A DNA stretch of 64,000 nt from Pegoplata infirma (GCA_963921195.1 OY992540.1:10281266-10345265), one strand, 5' to 3'; shown: positions 20,665-31,890, numbered from the stretch's first letter. Made by a program: numbers and translations. The notes: a model not told the origin generated them from the sequence alone.

Positions 20665-21078
20665 TTAAGTCATTAAAATTTTGTGATGAAATGTAGGGTA
20701 ATTTGTGTTGTTTTTAATTTTAAAGTCATCGCGTTTTTGTCTTTTATAGTTTACCTTATATGGCAATTCAGACCAATTTAAGGTTGGAGAAAAACTTTGT
20801 TGTGCGTAAACAGACACAGACTCAATTCCGTTCGGAAGTGGTTCACTCGTGAAACGCAAAGCAAATATTTTTTTTCGGAATAAAACCACTTTTAGCAATT
20901 CAATTCCACTTTGATTTTTGAAAGTGATTTCATTCCCAAAAAAATATTTGTTTGGCGTTTTACGACTAACCCCTTTTTTCAAATCCGATATGAATTGAGT
21001 CTGTGACATACCCCTAAATAAAATTTCAGTGACGGTTACATGTGACTTACCAAAATTGGTATTAAGGCAAATTTTCAC
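20665..21078 (-). CDS. 137-codon ORF of unknown meaning inside element E copy 2
   Basis: Starts MKICLNTNFGKSHVTVTE; all 20 amino-acid types occur except for a scarcity of Trp and Cys. It is the longest non-repetitive ORF in the window. No domain, DDE triad, zinc finger or helix-turn-helix is recognised. Codons are AT-rich like the surroundings. The counterpart region in copy 1 is replaced by other insertions, so conservation cannot be judged. It may be chance, or host sequence captured by the element. Confidence 0.15.
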   Translation of the reverse strand: MKICLNTNFGKSHVTVTEILFRGMSQTQFISDLKKGVSRKTPNKYFFGNEITFKNQSGIELLKVVLFRKKIFALRFTSEPLPNGIESVSVYAQQSFSPTLNWSELPYKVNYKRQKRDDFKIKNNTNYPTFHHKILMT

Positions 21079-21105
21079 TTATGGGTGTATGATACTTGCT
21101 TGTTT

Positions 21106-21230
21106 TTGGTAACTAGTTCCTAACTTTATTAGGGGCTTTCTATGGAAATTTCGATAACTTTAACCCACATGGATTTATCGTAATTCCCATAGAAAAACCA
21201 TAATAAAGTTAGCAACTAGTTACTTGTAAA
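21106..21230. repeat. Long hairpin, arms about 50 bp
   Basis: GTAACTAGTTCCTAACTTTA pairs with TAAAGTTAGCAACTAGTTAC. The pairing continues through TTTCTATGGAAATT / AATTCCCATAGAAA with few mismatches, leaving a loop of roughly 15-20 nt. It lies inside element E copy 2. Confidence 0.75.
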
Positions 21231-21775
21231 AAGCAATTATCATACGCTCATTACCAACTACTATTCCACATTTATTCAATGGATATTTTCATACATTTTA
21301 TGAAAAACTTCATAAAACGTTTCAAACAAGTTCTACGAATATTTTCATTATTTATATGCAAGTTTTCATTAAAAGGAACTTTAATGACACCAGTTTCATT
21401 AATCAAATGAAACATGTCTTCGGTTGAAAACGTGAGTCATTTTTCATTAAGGTTATGCCAATTTTCATTAATTTCACGAAGCTATTTTTTTCAGTGTAGC
21501 GATTAAAAATTTTTATTTTGAAAATTTCCCATTTTTAAAAAGGTGAATTTATCAAAAATCCGGCCACTTTTTTTAAAAAAGTTTCAGACTCGCGTTTTTC
21601 GTTTTTGTTTGGGAAAATCGCATTTAAATATTAAATTTTACATTTTTTTTTCAATTCTTGTATAATTTTTTATGTGCTATCGATTAAAAAATTTTATTTG
21701 GAAAAAATTTCAGAACCCGTTCTAAAATTTCCCATTTTTGAAAGGTGAATTTATTAAAAATCCGGCTACTTTTTT

Positions 21776-22119
21776 TATACCCTCCAACAAACAGTCATTC
21801 CGTTTGTAACGCATCGAAATATCTATCGGGGACCCCATAAAGTATATATATTATTGATCCATGATCGATTCTAAGACATTCTATGAATGTCCGTCCGTCT
21901 GTCTGTACAATGCAGTCCAAACTAAAATGCAGTCCAAACTAAAATGAAACGTTTGGTGTATTTATCGCGATAGGAAGGTGCTCTCAATGTCCCCACTGAC
22001 CCCATCACCTCCCCCCCCAAATAAAAACGCCCCTGACAAAAATTTTTTTTTTTAATTTTTTATACATTTTGGAGGGTATAAACGATTCGGCATAGCCGAA
22101 TTTAACACTCTCACTTGTT
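21776..22119 (+). mobile_element. mini-me-like family A, copy 3 (short form, 344 bp)
   Basis: TATACCCTCCAACAAACAG, CATTCCGTTTGTAACGCATC, GACCCCATAAAGTATATATA, the core GATCGATTCTAAGACATTC, TGTCCGTCCGTCTGTCTGT, then GGAGGGTATAAACGATTCGG, hairpin TTCGGCATAGCCGAA and TCACTTGT. Internally deleted relative to the copy at 57,852-58,541. Confidence 0.8.
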
Positions 22120-22308
22120 TTTTTTTAGAAAATCGCATTTAAATACTACATTTTATATCAATTTTGTATTTTGCTGGTATTTTCTTGTTTCAACGTAGCG
22201 TATGAGTAATAAATATTTATGCAAATGAGTAATAAATATTTATGCAAATATTTATTACTCATACGCTATGATGAAAGAAAGAAATGCAAGCAAATCACAA
22301 AAAAAAAA

Positions 22309-23835
22309 AACAAGTTAGAAAATTATAGTCGGTCAAGACCGACCATATAATACCCTACACCAGAGTTTCCCGGAAAATGGGTCCCAAGTTCAAACATGGA
22401 CTGATTATATCTATATTTTGTCAAATCTTTAATAAGTGTAAAAAACACTCTTAAATCAAATTTGAGTGAAATAGACTTCTTTCTGTTGACAATATACTGC
22501 TTTAACTGAATATCGGGCAAAATTTTCAAATGGGGCGGGCCCAAGTCCAAAAATGGTCCGATGATAATCAGATTTCATAAGGTTGTTAATGTATGCGTTT
22601 AACAAACACAAACAGAATTTTAATTAAATATTTTCTATTTTCATGAAATTTGAAAATCGGGAAGGTGGTTTGTATGGGGGCTACAAGAAGAACCGGTCCG
22701 ATTTCTTTAAAATTCGGAATGGTGATTTGTGTAGATAAAACATGATTACCTGCCAAATTTCGAAAATATACCTATTATAATGCGGTTATTAGAGTCATTT
22801 GAGCCAAAACTAAAGAGGACCTTTGTATGGGGGCTAGGTCTAAATATGGACCGATTTTCCAATTTCAATAGGCTTCGTCCTTGGGCCAAAGGAAGCTTAA
22901 GTTTCAAATTTCAAGTCAATTGATTAAAAATTGCGACCTGTATCGTGTTTACACCGTTTACGTGGACAGACAGATAGACGGGCATCGCTAAATCGACTCA
23001 AAAAGTGATTCTGTGTCGATCGGTATATTTAAAAGTGGGTCTAGGACCAATATTTCGGGTAGTTACAAACATCAGCACAGACTCATTATACCCTGTAGGT
23101 AGTGTTTGGGGTCCGGGAATTCCCGGGTCGTATTTCCCGGGAATTCCCGGGAATTTTTTTAATTTTTCCCGGGAAATCCGGGAATTTTATAAAATAAACC
23201 ATTTTACATAAAAAAGGTTTATTTTAATTTAATTTTTAATATCTTTTTTACATACAGGTATAATTACATTTGCTATTTTTTGTATTTTTTCTATTTGGAA
23301 GAACAGTGATAATATATATTCATAGGAAAACTGACCAAGTGTAAAAAGTATGACAACATCATGAAAAAACTTCAAAAATTCAAAAAAACTACAACGGTTA
23401 ATGATAATTTTGCTAAGACTGTCAAAAAAATATAAAAATTTTAAACCTAGAATTTAAATTTCCAGAACAAATATTAAAAGTGCTGTCAACTTTATTAGTT
23501 TTTGCTCGAATAACGCAGTTTTAAATTTTTTTACGATTTTTAGGTATTTTTTGCGTTTTTTTTTTGTGGGGGAAAAAGTTGCATTATTTTTTTGTTCTGT
23601 TTTATTGTATTTCACAATTTTTAACTTTTATTTTTTGATTTTTTATGTTTTAATTAATTGTTTATCTCTAATAAAACTGTTTTTAATAGAAAGTTGGTAA
23701 AATTTTATTGTTTTTTATGATTTATATTAATAATGAATATTTCCCGGGATTCCCGGGAAATAAATTATTTTTTTCCCGTTTCCCGGGAAATTGATAAGTC
23801 CGGGAATTCCCAAACACTACCTGTAGGGTATAAAA
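22309..23835 (-). mobile_element. mini-me-like family B, copy 1, split by a hAT
   Basis: Reverse orientation: ACAAGTTAGAAAATTATAG then the hairpin GTCGGTCAAGACCGAC, ATACCCTACACCAGAG, CGGGAAGGTGGTTTGTATGG, TCGACTCAAAAAGTGATTC, TCTAGGACCAATATTTCGGG and ACTCATTATACCCTGTAGG. The last few bases follow the hAT insertion at 23,100-23,819. Confidence 0.8.
23100..23819. mobile_element. hAT-like element hAT-a, copy 1, 720 bp
   Basis: Perfect 8-bp duplication CCTGTAGG (23,092-23,099 and 23,820-23,827). Inverted ends TAGTGTTTGGG / CCCAAACACTA. The terminal 60-70 bases of each side are multiple GGGAATTCCCGGG palindromes, strongly GC-rich against an AT-rich core. No ORF. Confidence 0.92.
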
Positions 23836-24154
23836 ACGAAAAAAGCTCGTCTGAATTTCTTAAAGAAAGAAAAAAAAATGTGGACAGATTTTTGATAAAT
23901 TCCATTTCAAAAAAAGAAAATTCCAGAACGGGTTCTGAACATTTTTTTAAAATAAAAATTTTTAATCGATAGCCCATAAAATATATACGAATGCAAAATT
24001 TTTATGCATTCCGTTTTAATTTGATAAACATTTAATCAAAACAACTCGATACAAATTTGACTATTTTTTTAATATTTAGCCACACCTTCTAAGCCCAGGT
24101 TTTGAAAAATTAAGAAACCAAAAACGAAATTTTCTTAGTTTCATAGCTATCAAT

Positions 24155-24891
24155 TAGTGTTTGGGGTCCGGGAATTCCCGGGTCGGATTTCCCGGGAATT
24201 CCCGGGAAAAGACTGACGGGAATTCCCGGGAATTTTTTTAATTTTTCCCGGGAAATCCGGGAATTTCATAAAATAAACCATTTTACATAAAAAACGTTTA
24301 TTTTAATTTAATTTTTAAATTTTTTTTTTTACATACAGGTGTAATTACATTTGCTATTTTTTCTATTTGCAAGAACAGTGCAAATATATATTCATAGGAA
24401 ATCTGACCAAGTGTAAAAAGTATGACAATATCATGAAAAAACTTAAGAAGTATAAAATATACGTCGGTTAATGATAATTTTGCTAATACTGTCAAAAAAA
24501 TAAAAAAATTTTGAACCTAGAATTTACATTTCCAGAACAAATATTAAAAATGCTGCCAACTATAATAGTTTTTGCTCGAATAACGCAGTTTTATTTTGTT
24601 TGCGATTTTTAGTTTTTTTTTGCGATTTTTTGTGGGGGAAAAAGTTGCAATATTTTTTTGGTTTGTTTTATTGTATATCAGGATTTTTAACTTTAATTTT
24701 TTGATTTTTATGTTTTAATTAATTGTTAATTTTAGTTAACTGTTTTTAATAAAAAGTTGGTCAAATTTTAATGTTTTTTATGATTTATATTAATAATAAC
24801 AATTTCCCGGGATTCCCGGGAATCCCGGGAAATAAATTATTTTTTTCCCGTTTCCCGGGAAATTGAAAAGTCCGGGAATTCCCAAACACTA
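24155..24891. mobile_element. hAT-like element hAT-a, copy 2, 737 bp
   Basis: Perfect 8-bp duplication CTATCAAT (24,147-24,154 and 24,892-24,899). Same ends and same GGGAATTCCCGGG arrays as copy 1, and high similarity through the core in the same orientation (TTTGCTCGAATAACGCAGTT, AGAACAGTG). Copy 2 has an extra palindrome unit with GACTGACGGG. Confidence 0.92.
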
Positions 24892-24968
24892 CTATCAATA
24901 CAACCTATTCAGAATGTCATGTAACACATGTTTTTTTTCTGGACATTTGGTATGGAATGCCTCACATA

Positions 24969-25973
24969 TAAAATCATTTAAAAGGTTGGTTTGATAGATG
25001 AATGAATGATTGATACTCGTAGAAAGAGAGAGACATGATGGTTGGTATACAACTATTGTTTGGTTAATATTGGTTGGTATTTTACAGGTGCTATTTTTAG
25101 CGAAAAAAAAAATAGCAACAACAAAAAAAATCGTAAAAATATTTATATAAATTGCATTAAATTGTTTTATTTTTAAAAATGGCAAAGAATTAAAAAAAAA
25201 AAAGCAACACCACACATGCAGGCAGGCATACCTGCATAATGTAAAAATACTATGTACTGTGCTGAACATTCTTTTCTTGTGCAATATATTTTAATTAGAC
25301 TTTTATCATTGCAAATAGCAGCAAAAGCAGCAAATAGCACTAGCAATATTTTCTCGATGTGTTCTCAATTATTATGTGGTATGGTGATGGCAATGATGAT
25401 GATGATGATGATGCTATTTCTGTTATAACATTCGCTCTATTTTTGGTTTTGTTTCATGTTTTGCCGCAAACCCTGTTAGTTAAATCCATATATACAATGC
25501 AACATTGTTGCATATTTATAATTTAAAAACTGTTTTATTTTTAGATGGTTGATGGCGATGATGGAAATATTTTTTTTTTTTTTGCGAAATAGAGGTCATA
25601 TACGGATATTGATAGATGTTTAAATATAGATTTTTCATTGATTTTAATATGCATTATTACAACGGAGAATGCAAAAAATATTTTGGATTGTAAACGCCAC
25701 TGCATTTAATTAAAATACGCAGTTTTGATTTGCAGATTTTTGTTTGTTTGTAAAATTCTGGGCGCATGAAATACAGAGTTTAGTTTTTATAAATGTTAAA
25801 TTACACTACTCTACAAAACTCAACTTTTTTTTCGCACAGACTTCTAAAGTATTTTGGCCTCCTAAACACGAATCTGTCATTAGAAAAGTTGTATCAAATC
25901 ACCTTTTTGAGATATAGGCATTTTTATGAAAAATTTTTTAATATTGGAAATGTTAAAGTTATTCATATTTTTG
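24969..25973. other. Intronic DNA without recognised elements
   Basis: AT-rich, with GATGATGATGATGATGATGC at 25,396 and poly-A tracts. Two ORFs (129 codons minus at 24,895-25,284; 108 codons plus at 25,793-26,119) have no motif. The second runs into a mini-me element. Confidence 0.45.
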
Positions 25974-27095
25974 TACTCTCCACTCTAGTGATAGAGGGTA
26001 TATATAAGTTTGTCATTCCGTTTGTAACACATCGAAATATTGGTCAAGGACCCCATAAAGTATATATATTCATAATCCTCGATCGATTTTTAGTCGATCT
26101 AGCGTTGTCCGTACGCTAGGTCGACTAACTGTTGAAATACTTTACAGAGGCTACTGAAGTTTGGCATATATGTTGTTCATTTACCTGGTCATGTTGGTAT
26201 TGCAATACAGCCAAATTGGTCCAGTGGTTCAAAAGTTATGAGCAAAATAGTAAATTTCGGCAAGGGTTATTCGCGAATTTGCGAGATAAAAAACACGATA
26301 ACTTTCGAAAGACAATAATGAGACTACTGACTTGACATGTATCTTTGCCGTTCCCCAGGTCTGTTTGGTATTGAATTTCAGCTCAATCGGTCCATTAAAG
26401 TTATAAGCAAAACCCTGAATTTCAGATTGGTTGACTTAAGATGACTTAAATGCCACGTTTTAAAAGTATTGGTGGTAACTTAACAATGCTTTTCAAGCTT
26501 GTTTAGTTTTAAAAGCACTGGTAACTTACAAATTACACTCGAAAAAATTTTAAACCCAAAAAAAATTTTACACTCAAAAAAAAATTTAGTTTTTTTTTAC
26601 AAAAATTACAATATTTTGTATACATAGTGTTTCCAATTCGGTTAGTCGATTAACCGATTGCTTCATTAATCGCCTCAATTTCGGTTAATGTCGAAACAAT
26701 TAATTTAAAACGCAAATAATTATTCGACCCGACTTTTGTTTTTTGTTACTTTGCTTTTAATAAATCGTTTACTTAAATGCAAAATATCAATTTTTAATTG
26801 TTTTTGACGATTAACAGATTAATCGCCAATTTTTCCGATTAATCGACCCGAGTAACCAATTAATCAATTTTCGTCAATTTTCGAATAATGCTCTAATCGG
26901 TTATAGTTTTACACTAAAAAAAATTAATAATTTTTTTTTTTTTAAATAAAAAAAAGAGTTTTTTACTCAAAATAAAATATTTCTAATCAAAATTGTTAAT
27001 TTTTTCACGTTAAAAAATGTCCTATCTTTTAAAAAAGGCATTGTGGAGGGTATTCATAGATTCGGCCAAGTCGAATTTAACTTTTTTACTTGTTT
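25974..27095 (+). mobile_element. mini-me-like family C, copy 2
   Basis: TAGTGATAGAGGGTATATA, ATATTGGTCAAGGACCCCAT, core ATAATCCTCGATCGATTTTT, a scrambled GTCY tract (TTGTCCGTACGCTAGG), long AT-rich tail with AATCG-type repeats at 26,640-26,900. Ends GGAGGGTATTCATAGATTCG, hairpin TTCGGCCAAGTCGAA, TTTACTTGTTTT. Confidence 0.78.
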
Positions 27096-27217
27096 TTATT
27101 CGAACTCCCAATAAAATTACCTAACTTTTGCAAGATATCCGGACTCGATGCGATCGGTGATACCATCAGGACATTAAAAGGTAAGACGATCTAGCGAATT
27201 CTCATGCAAAAAATAAT

Positions 27218-27599
27218 CGAATCACTCACGCCTTTTTTTTTTACTCACGCTCACTCACATTCACGTGAGTAATAAAAAACTTACTCACGCTCACGCGTGA
27301 CTCACGCCAGATTCAATCACGCTCACGCGTGAGTCACGCAAAATCTACTTAAGCAATAAAATTTTCTTACCAAAAAGAAAAAAAAATCCAAAAAAAATTT
27401 TTACAAAAAATTAAAAAAAAAATTGGGCAAATCAAAAAATTTAATCACGCAAAAAATAAATGACTCACTCACTCAGATTTTTTTTCAACTCACACTCACT
27501 CACAATCACGTGATTGAAACAAAAATCACTCACACTCAAGCGTGATTCACGCGTTAATCACGTGAATCACGCAAATAACGTGACTAGCGCCCATCTCTA
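27218..27599. mobile_element. hAT-c family, copy 2, left end missing
   Basis: Arrays of CACTCACG / CGTGAGT units with many CACGTG hexamers; right end GCGCCCATCTCTA is identical to that of the intact copy at 60,518-61,047. No left TAGAGATG end is found, so the 8-bp duplication cannot be tested. It abuts a family C mini-me body. Confidence 0.7.
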
Positions 27600-28082
27600 G
27601 TTGGTATTGCAATTCAACCAAGTCAAGTGGTTTAAAAGTTATAAGAAAAATAGTGAATTTCGGCAAGGGTTTTTCGCAAATTACGAGATAAAAAACACGG
27701 TAACCTTCGAAAGACAATTCTGCTGAAGCTTGTCATATATATTTGTCGTTCCCCTGGTCTGCTTCGTATGGAATTTCAGCCACTTTGGCCATGTGGTTCA
27801 AAAGTTATTACCAAAACCGTGAATTTCAGATTGGTTTCAGCCTAAATTCAGGTGTTGAAAAAAGAGCTTTAAAAAACAAGCTTTAAAATCATTGGTAAGC
27901 CACAAAATTACTTAACAAAACAAAGTATTTTTGTAACTCAAAAATATTTTTTTTACACTAAAAAAAATTTACACTCAAAAAAAATTTTACACTAAAAAAA
28001 AAATTGTAATTTTTCAGTTTTTTTACAAAAAAAGACAAAAAAAAAGTTTTTTACTCAAACAAAATATTTCGAATCAAAATTT
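27600..28082 (+). mobile_element. mini-me-like family C, copy 3 (internal part)
   Basis: Begins mid-element (GTTGGTATTGCAATTCAACC) and carries the GGGTTTTTCGCAAATTACGAG and CACTCAAAAAAAATTTTACA tail regions of copies 2 and 4. It lacks both hairpin ends: the 5' side is cut by hAT-c, the 3' side by a family B element. Confidence 0.65.
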
Positions 28083-29296
28083 TTATACCCTACACTACTC
28101 TGTGGTACAGGGTATAATGAGTTTGTGTTGATGTTGATAGACCTACCTTCAAGTATACCGATAGAATCAGAATTACTTTTTAAGTTGATTTAGCGATTTC
28201 CGTCCGTCCGTCTGTCCATCTATCGGTTTAAGCACGATACAGGTCGCAATTTTATATCAATTGACTTGAAACTTGAGCATCTTTTGGGACAAGGACGAAT
28301 CCTATTGAAATTTGAAAAAATCGGTCCATGTTAAGACCTAGCCCCCATACAAACGACCCCTTTGGATTACGCTTAAATAACTCTAACAAGTAAGAAAGTT
28401 ATAGTCGGTCAAGACCGACCATATGATTACCCTACACCAGTGTTTTCCGGAAAATGGGTCCCAAGTCCAAACATGGACCGACTGGATCTGTTTTTTGTTA
28501 GATCTTTATTTAGTGTAGAAAACACACATAGATCAAATTTTAGTGGAATTGCTTAATTTTTTTTGTCAATAGACCGATTTAACAGAATATCGGTCGAAAT
28601 TTTTATATGGGTGACTAAGTTCAAAAATGGTCCAATTATATTTCGATTTGATTAGGTTACTAAAGTACACGTTTAACACCTAAAAATAAAGTTTTTATCA
28701 AATATTTCCATCTTTATGAATTTTGAGGGAATTATGTGAATATCGGGAGGGTGGTTTGTATGGGGACTATTAGAAGGACTGACCCGATTCCTTTGAAATT
28801 TGGAATGATGATTTGTGCATACCAAATTTGATTACCTGCTAAATTTCAAAGCGATATCTATTATAATACGGTTGTAAGAGTGATTTGAGCCGAATCCAAA
28901 GGGGCAGTCCTTCTGGTAGACCCCATACAAACCACCCTCCCGATATTTACATAATTCCTTCAAAATTCATAAAAATGAAAATATTTGATAAAAATTTTAT
29001 TTTTAGGTGTAAAATGTGTACTTTAGTAACCTAATCAAATCGGAATTTAATTGGACCATTTTTAGACTTAGTCCCCATAAAAAAATTTCGATATTCAGTT
29101 AAATCGGTCTATTGACAAAAAAAATAAACCAATTTCACTAAAATTTGATCTGTGTGTGTTTTCTACACTAAATAAAGATCTAACAAAAGACAGATCCAAT
29201 CGGTCCATGTTTGGACTTGGGACCTATTTTCCGGAAAACACTGGTGTAGGGTATCATATGGTCGGTCTTGACCGACTATAACTTTCTTACTTGTTT
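28083..29296. mobile_element. Two mini-me-like family B copies in inverted arrangement
   Basis: A forward B element (28,083-28,386: TATACCCTACACTACTCTG, TCCGTCCGTCCGTCTGTCC, then AGCACGATACAGGTCGC) is cut by a reverse B copy. That copy starts at about 28,389 (ACAAGTAAGAAAGTTATAG, hairpin GTCGGTCAAGACCGAC) and turns around near 28,912 into the forward end (AACTTTCTTACTTGT at 29,279-29,293). The two arms form a long inverted repeat of about 380 bp. Confidence 0.75.
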
Positions 29297-30205
29297 TTTA
29301 ATTGAATTAAATTTATTTTTTTTAACCGGTATATAAAAAAAACATATCCGCTTTTATCAATTAACACTTTATGAATTAACAATAATTTTGTGTTTGTCTT
29401 ATATTTTTTTTAATTCATAAACAATTTTAAAATCCTAAAACTTTGGTGAGAAACAAATTTTAGATTTTTTTCTAGGTCAACATATAGAAAACAAAATATT
29501 CCATGAAAAACGAATGACGGATATAACAGAGATATTTGCAAAAACTAAAAAAAACTGATCTTTGAACTTAAAAAAATTTGCTAACTGTTAATTTCTTGAG
29601 ACTTATTCCCACTTTGTTTAGATCGTCAAAAAAAAGACAACTTAAATTTATAAGAGCCTATCGAAAATTCAGACGATTTATTATAATTTATAGGATTCAT
29701 TTTGAAAATTGTTTTAAACAATGGACAAAAATGCTTCTTAGACTATTTAGACTATTTAGACTATTATTTAATTTTTTGCTAATATGTAATTAGTACAAAA
29801 AGCATTTTTTTTTAAGTTGTTTCTTTCATAATTAGTTTAACAAATTTATTCTTAAATAAATTTTATATCTTTGCCAAAGATTTGCCACGCCTTTAATTTG
29901 TTTTAATTTAAAAATAACAACATTGACATAATTTTTTTTTTGTGTAATTTTTGGCACGCAGCCGAAAAAGGTTTATAACACCTGCATTGCAAAAATGAAG
30001 AAGAAGAAGAGCAACAACAAACAAAGCAATAACAACAAGTATAAAAAAAGTAGAGAAAACATTTTTTTTGTTTAAACCGTTATTAAGCAAAACCCAAAAA
30101 ACAAAAACAAAAGATGTGAATAAATAAAATCCTAAAAATAATATGTATTTCACAATCTGGTTTGTTATTTTGAGTATTTCAGTTTAATTATTATTACTCA
30201 CTTAC
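29297..30205 (-). other. Start of the intron downstream of the second exon
   Basis: AT-rich, without TE ends. Contains AGAAGAAGAAGAGCAACAAC near 30,000 and TAGACTATTTAGACTATTTA near 29,740. Two ORFs (71 plus, 81 minus) are low-complexity. Confidence 0.5.
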
Positions 30206-30318
30206 CTCTAATATTTGTTGATCCAAATCTGTTGATGGAGGAGCTTGTATACGACTAAAATCCAAAGTACCTGGTGTGATGTGCAATCTCTCATTTGTAC
30301 CAGAATCGCGGGAAAGAT
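30206..30318 (-). CDS. Second coding exon of the same unidentified gene
   Basis: Seen: a strong minus-strand acceptor (long T/C tract ending CATTTGTTTAG) and a consensus donor (GAG|GTAAGTGAG) bound 113 bases. The first two bases complete the codon begun in the exon at 63,836. The next 37 codons are open and read LSRDSGTNERLHITPG, followed by TLDFSRIQAPPSTDLDQQILE in two blocks (TLDFSRIQAPP, STDLDQQILE). It ends in phase 0. The other two frames meet stops within the exon. The peptide is polar with Ser, Thr, Pro and acidic residues, suggesting a disordered N-terminal region. No domain is recognised. It is the most gene-like stretch in the window: balanced composition, intact splice signals, no repeat copies elsewhere. 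The next exon was not found to the left and probably lies outside the window. Confidence 0.8.
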
Positions 30319-31203
30319 CTAAACAAATGAAAGAAAGAAGAAAAAAAACACAATATTTAAATAAATTATTAAGAACAAGAAGAATACGAACAAGTTTTTA
30401 AAATACACAGAGAAATAAATAAAAAAAATATTCTTTTTGTTTTTAAAATCGCGAATAAAACAAAGAATAACAAAAAAAAAAAAGGAAGACATGCATGTAG
30501 GTAAACATTTCAAAATAAAAATAAGTTTAAAAATAACCGAATGTTTTATTTTATTTTTATTTTGAGATAGATACTGTAAACAATTTCTGCTGTTTTAAAT
30601 AATGAATGAGATTTTTTTTTTCTTCTTGCTAAATTATTATTACACTCAAAATAATGACTTTGTAAAATATCACGTTTAATAAGGCAGTAATACAGAAGAG
30701 GTGATCGTACCTAACAGGCAGGTAAAAGCAAATATTCAATTTTTCAAAAAATGGCCTTAGGAGGTGTGGTCAAATATTGGAAAAATGGTCATATATGTGT
30801 CGAGTTGCCTTGTTTAAATACACTGTCGAACAAATTCATAGAAATTCGCATTCCCATGAATCAGAATACATGAAATAATAGATTTTGACCTTCTGATTCT
30901 AAATCTGGCTTCCAAATTTTTCTATCACGTAAGATTTTTAAGATATTCGCGTTTAAATATTAAAAACGCTAATTTAGCACTCTTTGGGTATCCCCTGTAA
31001 CCACTGTTGCCAGATTTGACGATTTCTCTGCATTTTGACGATTTTTATTTCCCAAAATAGCAAAATGACGATTTGACAATTTTTGCCTAAAAAATGACGA
31101 TTTTTAAAAATAACAAAAACCTGACAATTTTGTCTACTTTTCAAACATTTTTTACAAGAACTTTAATATTCAATGAATATTTTTTTTGCTTATTGTTAGT
31201 TAA

Positions 31204-31890
31204 AAACAAGTAAGAGAGTTAAATTCGACTTTGCCGAATCTTTTATACCCTCAAATATGCATAAAAATCAAAAATAAAAGCCAGGGGCGTTTTCTTCTTT
31301 TTTTTGGGGGTGGGGGGGTCGGTATTTGTAATTGGGAGGGAGCAAATTTCCTCTCGAATATGTGTTTAAAAAATAAGATGCTTTTTGCACAAAAGAAATA
31401 CAAGTTTATCATGATTTAAAAAAAAATGTTTTATTCCACGCCCATTGGGGAGGGAGGGTAGGACCCAAAAAACGAAATTTTTTAATTCTCTGGATCCAAG
31501 TGCAGGACTTTGAACTTCTTGTAGCATAAAAATCTTGCATTTGTTAAACAAAAACACAAAAAATCACGTAAAAAAAAAATGTTATTTTTTAGAGGTTGGT
31601 TTAGTTCTTCAAGGAGGAAATTTTTGCCCCCCTGGTCCGATTTTGCTCATTTACGAACTTAACCTGCCTATTAAGATAAGACATATTTGTGCCAAATGTC
31701 GGGAGTCTAGCTCTTTTATTTTGGACTGCATCGTGTTAACTACAGAAGGACGGACATCGCTATAAAGTCTTAGAATCGATCACTGATCATAAATATATAT
31801 ACTTTATGGGGTCCTAAACGGATATTTTGATGTGTTACACACGGAATGACAAAGTGAGTATACCCCCATACTGCAGTTGGAGGGTATAAA
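31204..31890 (-). mobile_element. mini-me-like family A, copy 4, near complete (687 bp)
   Basis: Reverse: ACAAGTAAGAGAGTTAAATT, hairpin ATTCGACTTTGCCGAAT, TTTATACCCTCAAATATGC, GGTCCGATTTTGCTCATTTA, GACTGCATCGTG, CTTTATGGGGTCC, TGACAAAGTGAGTATACCCC and GGAGGGTATAAAA. Confidence 0.8.

Larger units (their letters stand above)
20326..21496 (+). mobile_element. TA-type element family E, copy 2, intact, 1,171 bp
   Basis: TA duplicated at 20,324-20,325 and 21,497-21,498. Ends CACTGAAAAAAATAACG / CGAAGCTATTTTTTTCAGTG. Subterminal regions are rich in TTCATTAA / TTAATGAA-type units. It carries a strong hairpin (21,106-21,230) and a 137-codon minus-strand ORF (20,665-21,078). Tc1/mariner-like by target; no DDE signature visible. 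Confidence 0.8.
20041..24968. mobile_element. Palindromic P-family element, full length with five nested insertions
   Basis: Left end TATGGTGTGACATTCCACAT, right end ATGGAATGCCTCACATA; arms pair in inverted order. Landmarks are CAAATGTCC...AACATGTG / CACATGTT...GGACATTTG, TCTGAATAGGTTTTATAGAT / ATCAATACAACCTATTCAGA, and AAAACCTGGGCTTA / TAAGCCCAGGTTTT. The centre, at about 22,195-22,270, is GTAGCGTATGAGTAATAAAT / ATTTATTACTCATACGCTAT. Later insertions are 20,326-21,496 (E), 21,776-22,119 (mini-me A), 22,309-23,835 (mini-me B, itself holding a hAT) and 24,155-24,891 (hAT). The core element is roughly 1.1 kb without them. Superfamily unassigned. Confidence 0.75.

Noticed and set aside
24895..25284. 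129-codon minus ORF
   Set aside because: Starts in the end of P and hAT-a flanks and runs through poly-A/T; hydrophobic low-complexity product, no splice or motif support.
25793..26119. 108-codon plus ORF
   Set aside because: Second half is the mini-me C start region; product has no recognised domain.
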